Origin: JBFLYN01 sp040756655
Lineage (GTDB): Bacteria; Bacillota; Sulfobacillia; UBA8153
Direction: 5' to 3'
Assembly: GCA_040756655.1 (NCBI GenBank)
Contig: JBFLYN010000010.1
Location: 19,955 to 83,954, forward strand
DNA: 64,000 nucleotides
The notes beneath the pieces were generated by a model, which was given only the letters and a program-made list of their open reading frames with translations, made no database searches and had not been told where the DNA came from. This document shows, in pieces, positions 58,327 through 64,000 of this stretch; position 1 is the stretch's first letter, and every line of letters starts with the position of its first letter. A program made the translations under genes and the position numbers.

Positions 58327-59615
58327 CCGCGTATGAAGTCATCGCCAGGAAGCGGAGAGGCAAACGCCTGACCAGGCAGGAGATCCAGTGGTTCATCCGG
58401 GGTTACCTGGACGGCGACATCGCCGACTACCAGGTTGCGGCCTGGCTCATGGCCGTGACCTTGCAGGGCATGGACCCGGACGAAACCTGGGATCTTACCG
58501 AAGTCATGGCCTTCAGCGGTGAGCGCCTGCACTTCCCCTACCCAACCCTGGATAAGCACTCTACCGGCGGGGTAGCCGACACCACCACGCTAGTGGTGGT
58601 GCCGCTGGTCTCTTCGCTGGGCATACCCGTGGTCAAGCTGTCCGGGCGGGGGCTGGGGCACACCGGCGGGACCATCGACAAGCTGGAGGCCATCCCCGGG
58701 TTGGAGACAGCTTTGAGCCCCCAGGACATCCACCGGGTGCTGGAAGCGTCGGGCATGGTCATCGCTGGCCAGAGTGCCCGGCTGGCGCCTGCGGACGGCC
58801 ACTTGTACGCCCTGCGCGATGTCACGGCCACCGTGGACAGTGTGCCGCTCATCGCCGCCAGCATCATGTCCAAGAAACTGGCGGCCGGGGCCTCCGGCGT
58901 GGTGCTGGACGTGAAGACCGGCAGCGGGGCCATCCTGCCGGAACTTACCCAGGCCCGTGAACTCGCGCGCACGCTGGTGGCCGTGGGGAGCCGTGGAGGA
59001 ATCAACACCCGGGCGTTGCTCACCTGCATGGACCAGCCCCTGGGCCGGGCCGTGGGTAACGCCGTCGAAGTGCAGGCGGCCCTGGAAGTGCTGGGCGGGG
59101 GCGGGCCACGCCGCCTGGTGGAGGTGTGCCTATCACTCGCAGCTGAACTGGCCGCCATGGGCGGTGCGGCCAGTCGTGTGGACGCCTACAGTCTCGTATC
59201 TCAAAAGCTGGCCAGCGGTGCCGCCCGGGAGCAGTTCGCCCGGTGGCTCCGGGCCCAGGGCGGCGACGAGCGCATCGTAGACGAGCCGGATCGGTTGCCC
59301 AGGGCCGCCATGGAGCGAGTGCTCACGGCAGACCGGCCCGGGTTCGTGACGCGGATAGACGCCCGGCAGGTGGGCATGGCCGCCGTGCGCCTGGGGGCCG
59401 GCAGGCGCCGCAAGGAGGACCGCATCGACCCCGGGGCCGGCATCATCCTGGAGGCCGAGGTGGGAACGCCGGTAAGCCCGGGCGCCGTGTTGGCCCGGCT
59501 GCGCTTCAACCACGGCGCGGACGTGTCGGGTGCCGTGAAACTGATGGACGCCGGGCTGGACATTGGCGAAGCGCCGCCCGCCGTCCGGGGTCCGGTGCTG
59601 GAGGCCGTCCGCTGA
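58323..59615 (+). CDS. pdp: Pyrimidine-nucleoside phosphorylase
   Basis: The 430-residue protein starts at ATG 58323; the upstream open frame lies antiphase to deoB. The thymidine/pyrimidine phosphorylase signature GRGLGHTGGTIDKLEAIPG and LDKHSTGGVADTTTLV are present. The C-terminal barrel-sandwich part includes DPGAGIILEAEVGTPVSPG. It cleaves uridine or thymidine to base plus sugar 1-phosphate, which DeoB processes. Confidence 0.94.
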   Translation: MTAYEVIARKRRGKRLTRQEIQWFIRGYLDGDIADYQVAAWLMAVTLQGMDPDETWDLTEVMAFSGERLHFPYPTLDKHSTGGVADTTTLVVVPLVSSLGIPVVKLSGRGLGHTGGTIDKLEAIPGLETALSPQDIHRVLEASGMVIAGQSARLAPADGHLYALRDVTATVDSVPLIAASIMSKKLAAGASGVVLDVKTGSGAILPELTQARELARTLVAVGSRGGINTRALLTCMDQPLGRAVGNAVEVQAALEVLGGGGPRRLVEVCLSLAAELAAMGGAASRVDAYSLVSQKLASGAAREQFARWLRAQGGDERIVDEPDRLPRAAMERVLTADRPGFVTRIDARQVGMAAVRLGAGRRRKEDRIDPGAGIILEAEVGTPVSPGAVLARLRFNHGADVSGAVKLMDAGLDIGEAPPAVRGPVLEAVR

Positions 59616-59664
59616 TATTTTGCCTCCTGGTCGGGCAAGCTGCTCGAAAGGGAGGCGATGCATT

Positions 59665-60813
59665 TTGCCCAATCTGTACCCCACAAAAGCTGCCCTGGCC
59701 GTGGCGCTGGTGCTGGCGCTGGTGGTGCCGGCCGGGCCAATCCAGGCTGCTCCCCTGGAGATCAAAACACCTTCTGCCATCCTGCTGGATGCTGCCTCCG
59801 GTAAGGTGCTGTTTGAGCAAAACGCCGACCAGCGCGTGTTCCCGGCCAGCACCACCAAGATCATGACCCTGGTAGTGGCGCTGGAGGCGGTCCACGCAGG
59901 CCGTACTTCCATGGACGCGCCCGCCACCGCCACTCCTTACGCCTGTAGTTTCGGAGGCACGCAAGTCTATGCTTCGCCGGGAGAGACCTTCCCGTTGCGG
60001 GACTGGATCACGGCCGTGGGCGTGGGTTCCGCCAACGATGGCAGCATGGTGGTGGCCGAGCACATAGCCGGCAGCGAGGAAAAGTTCGTGGAGATGATGA
60101 ACCAGAAGGCCAAGGAACTGGGGATGACCGGGACCAACTTCATGAACCCCCATGGGCTGCATCATGACAATCACTACACAACCGCCCGGGACCTCGCCAT
60201 ACTGGGACGGTACGCCACCACGGTGCCGGAGCTTCTGGATTACACCGGCATCTACCGCACCACGTTCAGGCACGGCACCTTCGGCCTGGATAACTTCAAC
60301 AAGCTGGTTCGCACCTACGACGGGTGCGACGGGCTCAAAACCGGACATACCAGCCAGTCCGGGTATTGCCTGGTGGCCACGGCCAAGCGGGACGGATCGC
60401 GCTTTGTGGCCGTGGCCATGGGTGCCACCGACGCGACCACCCGCAACAACGACGTAGTCAAGATGCTGAACTATGCTTTCGCCAACTACCGTTCCATCCC
60501 GGTGGCCACCAAGGGCCAGGTAGTGGGGCTGGCCCGCGTCTACAAGGGCGTGCAGGAAGACGTCGAGGTTATAGCGCCCACGGATTTCGGGGTCACCGTG
60601 GAGAAGGGGAAGTACAGCGGCATCAAGAAGGACGTGATCATAAACCCGGTGGTAGCCCCGGTGGAAAAGGGGCAGGTGCTGGGGGAAATCGTCCTCTCCC
60701 GCGAGGGTGAAGAACTGGCCCGGCTCCAACTCGTCGCCGCCCAGGCCGTTCCGCGCAGCGGGTTCTTCAGGATGTGGGGAGTGATCACCCGGGCCTTTCT
60801 GGCCGGGCGGTAG
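59665..60813 (+). CDS. dacF: D-alanyl-D-alanine carboxypeptidase (DacF-like, low-molecular-weight PBP)
   Basis: The 382-residue protein has a signal peptide (ALAVALVLALVVPAGPIQAA). The serine-peptidase motifs are PASTTKIM (Ser62, Lys65), SAND (SxN) and DGLKTGHTSQ (KTG). A C-terminal beta-rich PBP5 domain follows. It trims peptidoglycan pentapeptides; DacF works on forespore cortex in Bacillus. I start at TTG 59665, 9 nt after GGGAGG. In many Firmicutes the spoIIA operon follows; here it does not. Confidence 0.93.
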   Translation: MPNLYPTKAALAVALVLALVVPAGPIQAAPLEIKTPSAILLDAASGKVLFEQNADQRVFPASTTKIMTLVVALEAVHAGRTSMDAPATATPYACSFGGTQVYASPGETFPLRDWITAVGVGSANDGSMVVAEHIAGSEEKFVEMMNQKAKELGMTGTNFMNPHGLHHDNHYTTARDLAILGRYATTVPELLDYTGIYRTTFRHGTFGLDNFNKLVRTYDGCDGLKTGHTSQSGYCLVATAKRDGSRFVAVAMGATDATTRNNDVVKMLNYAFANYRSIPVATKGQVVGLARVYKGVQEDVEVIAPTDFGVTVEKGKYSGIKKDVIINPVVAPVEKGQVLGEIVLSREGEELARLQLVAAQAVPRSGFFRMWGVITRAFLAGR

Positions 60814-60841
60814 CCGCTAACGAAAAATCGACTCAGCAGTC

Positions 60842-60870
60842 AAGCCCTCGCGTTCTCCCGGGGGCTTTCT
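60842..60870 (+). terminator. Terminator-like hairpin after dacF
   Basis: AAGCCCTCG (60842-60850) pairs with CGGGGGCTT (60859-60867) including one G-T pair, followed by TCT. The T-tract is poor. Confidence 0.5.
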
Positions 60871-60874
60871 GCAT

Positions 60875-60903
60875 GTGCCAGTGCCGCCGGCGCATGTTAT
60901 ATT
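60875..60903 (+). promoter_or_regulatory. Extended -10 promoter for the interrupted transporter gene
   Basis: GTGCCA (60875-60880), 17 nt, then TATATT (60898-60903) with an upstream TG at 60895-60896. It lies 34 nt before the preferred TTG start at 60937. Confidence 0.6.
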
Positions 60904-60936
60904 AGGGGTATGTCGTTGGATGATGAGGAGATCAGG

Positions 60937-61938
60937 TTGACACGATTCGAGAGGTTGCAGTCGCCGCTGATACTGGCCGCGGTCGCGTTGGGGCTGTTTC
61001 TTGGGCAGTTTGCCCGGGTTGCGACCTACGCGGCATCCTTGATAACCCCGTTTCTCATGGCCATGTTGTTCGGCGTATTCCTCCAGATTCCCGTGCGTCA
61101 CCTGGGAAAGGCATGGAAAGACCTCAGGTTCACCGGGTTGAGCTTGGGGATGAATTTCCTCTGGACGCCCCTTTTGGCCTATGCTCTTGGCTATGTCTAC
61201 GTGCGTAACGTTCCCGATCTGTGGGTCGGGCTCATCATGCTGATGGTCACTCCCTGTACCGACTGGTAGCTGGTTTTCACCAACATTGCCCGCGGGAATG
61301 TGCTGCTCGCCACGGTTCAGCTGCCGTGGAAGCTGGTATTGCAGTTATTGCTTCTGCCACTGTATCTCCTGCTTTTGGCTGGTGCTGTGGTCGAGATAAA
61401 CCAGCGCGCCCTGTTCATGGGCATCGTGACGGTACTGCTCATACCCTTTCTGCTGGCCTCTGTTACCAGGCGAGTTCTCCTGCGCCTGCACGGTGAGGTC
61501 TGGGTCGAGGAGACTCTTCTGGGCAAGGCGGCCATGGGTCAGTTCGTATTTTTGGCCGTGGCCATAATGGCCGTGTTCGCATCCCAGGGAGCCATACTAT
61601 TGCACAATCCCACCATCGTGTTGAAACTGCTGCCGCCAGTCGTCCTTTTCTTTGCCGTCAACTTCATCATCGGGCAAGGTATCGGGCGTATGTTCAGATT
61701 CTCGTATGAAGACACTGTCGGCTTCCACTTTACAACGCTCGCCCGGAACTCTCCGCTTGCTCTGGCCATCGCCATCGCTGCCTTCCCGGACCGGCCTCTC
61801 ATCGCACTTACCCTGGCCATCGGCCCGTTGATCGAGCTTCCGATCTTGGCTCTCATCGCACAACTGCTGCTGTTTCTACGTAAGCCAGGGTTTCAAAGAG
61901 GAGGAATGGTCAGGCAGCAGGGTACATTGCAGCTTTGA
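60937..61938 (+). pseudogene. Bile acid:sodium symporter / ACR3-superfamily transporter, interrupted by TAG
   Basis: Two open pieces (to 61269 and from 61270) lie in the same frame, separated only by a TAG at 61267-61269, codon 111 from TTG 60937. The sequence reads MLMVTPCTDW-stop-LVFTNIARGNV; relatives have a Tyr after PCTDW, so one base change explains it. The remaining frame, with eight or nine hydrophobic segments, is intact. The TTG start has GAGGAG 6 nt upstream. ATG 60910 would lie only 7 nt after the -10 box. It is either a recent pseudogene, a sequence error, or suppressed. Substrate unknown. Confidence 0.8.
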
Positions 61939-62116
61939 CTGAGGAAGACGTTTCGTGTTTTGGGGTAGTAACCTCCAACACCTCCACGCGCTACCTCGCC
62001 TACCCTTTACGTGATACCCGCACCTGCGCCGACAGTGCATCCCAGGTTAGAAAGGTGTAGATCCATTAGCTCGATCAGACCGCCTCTCACAGGGTTACTT
62101 GGGGCGCACGTGGTAG
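61939..62116 (+). other. Left flank of the IS1182-type element
   Basis: Here the N-terminal part of a transposase would be expected, but all frames carry stops. I could not find terminal inverted repeats. The boundary between chromosome and element is therefore undefined. Confidence 0.35.
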
Positions 62117-63581
62117 TTGGGCTACGGAGGGATGGCGGAGTGCTCAAACGCAGGAGTCCTCAAGAAGGTACTGCTGCTGCAGCACATGGAGGGGATCTCC
62201 GATCGCGAGGCCGAGGCCCGGGCCCGATATGACCTGCGGTGGAAGCAGGCGCTACGCGTGCCCATCGACGAGGCCGGCTTTAAGAGCAGTACGCTATCGG
62301 TGTTTCGGACCCGGCTATTGGTGAACGGGTTGGAGGCCCAAGTGTTCCAGCGGATTCTGGAAACGGCGGCCACGCGGGGTCTGATCAGCCAGGAGACCGC
62401 CGTGCAGGTGGTGGATTCCACCTATACCCTGGGAGCGGGAGCGGCGCAGGACACCTACACCCTGCTCTGCACAGTGATACGGAAACTGCTGCGGGTACTG
62501 AACCAGCGCATGGACTTCACCGCCCGGCTTGCCCCCGGACTGCGTGTGGACTACGGGGGGAAGTGTAAGAAACCCAAGATCGACTGGAACGATCCCGAGG
62601 CCAAGCAGCGACTGCTGTCAGAGCTGGTAGCCAATGCCCGGCAGGTGCTAGCAGCCACGGCGGGTCTGGAGTTGACGGCGGCAGAGACGCGGCTGGTGGA
62701 ACTGCTGGGGGTCGTGGCCACCCAGGATGTGAGCGAAGACGAGGCGGGTCGGGTAGTATTGAAGCAAGGGGTAGCCAAGGACCGGGTGATCTCGGCCACC
62801 GACCCGGAGCTGCGCCACGGCCGCAAGTCCCGCGCCCGCAAGTTCGACGGTTACCAGACCCACCCCGCCGTGGAGGTGGAGAGTGAGTTCATCACCAGCG
62901 TGGCCACGACCTCGGGTAATGTGCATGACTCCGAGGCGGCGACCCAGCTGGTGGATGCCCAACCGCCCGAGCAGCGCCCCCAGGTGTTGATCGGGGATAG
63001 CGCCTACGGGACCGGCCAGGTACGTGCCGAGTTGGCCGAGCATCAGGTGCAGGTGGTAGCTCCGGTGCCGGAGGGTCCGCCTCCGGCGGGACGCTTCCCC
63101 AAGAGCGAGTTCACCATTGACCTGGTAGCCGGGACCTGCCGGTGTCCGGCTGGGGAGTTGCGGCGGAGCAACGCTACCGCCGCCAGGGACGGCTGCAAGC
63201 GTTTGCCTTCAGTAGGAGCAGTGCGGGGGCTGTCCCTACAAGGACCGGTGCACGCACAGCAAACACCAACGGCGCGTGGTAACGGTGCACGCTCATGAAT
63301 GGCATTTGCAGCAAGGGCGTGCCTTTGCCAAGACGGAAGCATATGCCCAGCTGTACGCTCGCCGGCATGTGGTGGAACGTAAACAGGCAGAACTGGTGCG
63401 GCATGGGGTAAGGAAAGCCCGTTATCGCGGGCAACGGAAGCTAGCCCTACAGGTGCTACTGGCAGCGGCCATGGTCAACTTCAAGCGGCTCTGCACGCTG
63501 GTACGGCAGGCGGCAGCTGTGCAGGCTTCAGCGGCACCGGCAAAGGGGTTACTATGCCCCAAAAGCCCCCAGGGGAGGTAA
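62117..63581 (+). pseudogene. IS1182-family transposase, frameshifted and 5'-truncated
   Basis: The frame contains VLLLQHMEGISDREAEARAR and a DDE set: Asp in VVDSTYTLGAG, Asp in LIGDSAYGTGQV, Glu in RHVVERKQAELVRHG. Reading must shift twice. Around 63155-63170 it moves to the frame giving QGRLQAFAFSRSS. Around 63215-63222 it moves to the frame giving CGGCPYKDRCTHSKHQRR and the C-terminal RKARYRGQRKLALQVLLAAA. The N-terminal roughly 60 residues usual in the family are missing. The element is therefore inactive in itself. An adjacent open frame at 63276 is the third piece, not a separate gene. Confidence 0.82.
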
Positions 63582-63710
63582 AAAGGGGTGGAAACGGGAG
63601 ACAGGATGCCCTTCAACAGCCGCTTCCGTGCTCTCCCGGGGACCATAGCCAGAATTCTCCGCCAGATCTTCAGGGCCGGGAGCAGCATCGGTTTCCAAGA
63701 CCCGCCTTCT

Positions 63711-63866
63711 TCAGCACTCTCCTAGGCCTTCCTTCTTGAATGCTTGTTTGAGACGCTTGACCTGACGCTGGGACAGTCCGAGCAGCTCTGCCGCTTGGGT
63801 GCTGGTGAGTTCTCCGGCGACCAGACGTTCCAGCACGTACACGCGTCTGGCTTCCTGGTGGCGCAA
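63711..63866 (-). pseudogene. N-terminal fragment of an ISNCY-like transposase
   Basis: The minus-strand frame of 51 residues starts at TTG (complement of 63864-63866), behind GGAGATAGGAG. It reads EARRVYVLERLVAGELTSTQ and AAELLGLSQRQVKRLKQAFK, a helix-turn-helix found at the N-terminus of several transposases and integrase-like proteins. It ends at a TGA within what should be the linker to the catalytic domain, and nothing recognisable follows. It is a remnant next to the broken IS1182 copy. Confidence 0.6.
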
Positions 63867-64000
63867 TAGAATGTCTCCTATCTCCGGTTTGTGAAGACTA
63901 TCTAGTTGTTACGACTTCTTTCATAGGTTTTCGTGGATGTCAGTATCCGCAACCTTGGGTGGTATAGCCCACAGTATCGCCTTCGGCGAACCCTATCAGC
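63867..64000 (+). other. Window end, no gene recognised
   Basis: The last 134 bp contain only upstream sequence of the transposase fragment on the minus strand. No ORF, RNA or promoter stands out. Confidence 0.4.

Noticed and set aside
61267..61269. Pyrrolysine or selenocysteine-like recoding in the transporter
   Set aside because: The codon replaces a conserved Tyr, no downstream recoding element is evident, and the pathway genes are not in the window. Nonsense mutation or error is preferred.
1..64000. CRISPR arrays, tRNA or rRNA genes, prophage and toxin-antitoxin or other defence systems
   Set aside because: No regularly spaced repeats, no tRNA-like cloverleaf with CCA end, no phage structural genes and no known defence domains were seen on reading the window.

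Overview
The window is a contiguous, GC-rich, almost entirely plus-strand block from an endospore-forming, anaerobic Firmicute (Clostridia or Limnochordia-like; the species cannot be named from sequence alone). Three observations support this. There is a complete spoIIIAA-AH operon, together with spoIVB, spo0A, spoIIM and dacF. Gene order follows the classic Firmicutes chromosome: efp-spoIIIA, asp23-nusB-folD-xseAB-ispA-dxs-tlyA-nadK-argR-recN-spoIVB-spo0A, and nudF-spoIIM-xerD-deoB-pdp-dacF. The metabolism is ferredoxin-based. GTG and TTG starts and 1-8 nt gene overlaps are common.

Layout. 1-7376: glycine cleavage and lipoylation operon (gcvT end, gcvH, gcvPA, gcvPB, two radical-SAM genes of the LipS1/LipS2 type, a LipM-type octanoyltransferase, lpd). 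7661-10603: small AbrB-like gene, Xaa-Pro peptidase, efp, acidic zinc-ribbon gene. 10702-15626: spoIIIA operon. 16336-18106: acetyltransferase/polysaccharide-deacetylase pair. 18650-20268: Asp23-AmaP-DUF2273-NusB. 20388-22618: NfnAB-type electron-bifurcating transhydrogenase. 22671-33037: folate, DNA-repair, isoprenoid and arginine-regulator genes. 33226-38828: spoIVB, spo0A and a SteA-SteB-glycosyltransferase-MraY-like cluster. 38856-49291: sigma-54 activator followed by a branched-chain amino acid fermentation operon with two leucine dehydrogenases, two butyrate kinases, Ptb, a P-loop protein and a 2-ketoisovalerate:ferredoxin oxidoreductase. 49371-60813: unknown gene, DUF3866, NudF, EndoQ-like PHP protein, spoIIM, ald, xerD, deoB, pdp, dacF. 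60937-64000: decayed tail with a transporter broken by an in-frame TAG, a frameshifted IS1182-type transposase and a second transposase remnant.

How the genes work together. Glycine cleavage, alanine dehydrogenase, leucine dehydrogenase, VOR, Ptb and Buk point to amino acid fermentation. Branched-chain amino acids would be deaminated, oxidised to acyl-CoA with ferredoxin reduction, and converted to acid plus ATP. NfnAB could balance reduced ferredoxin, NADH and NADPH. The fermentation operon has a good -24/-12 promoter directly downstream of its putative BkdR-like activator.

I see no tRNA, rRNA, CRISPR array, prophage or convincing defence system. Most of the window is ordinary, well-conserved chromosome. 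The parts most worth a second look are the LipS pair inside the gcv operon, the duplicated LeuDH-Buk modules with the embedded P-loop protein, the SteAB-glycosyltransferase-MraY-like cluster, the prenyl synthase lacking its second-motif loop, three small unlisted or overlapping ORFs, and the TAG-interrupted transporter. Several 400-900 bp stretches hold no gene I can recognise. Function calls are from motif recognition and gene order, not database searches.
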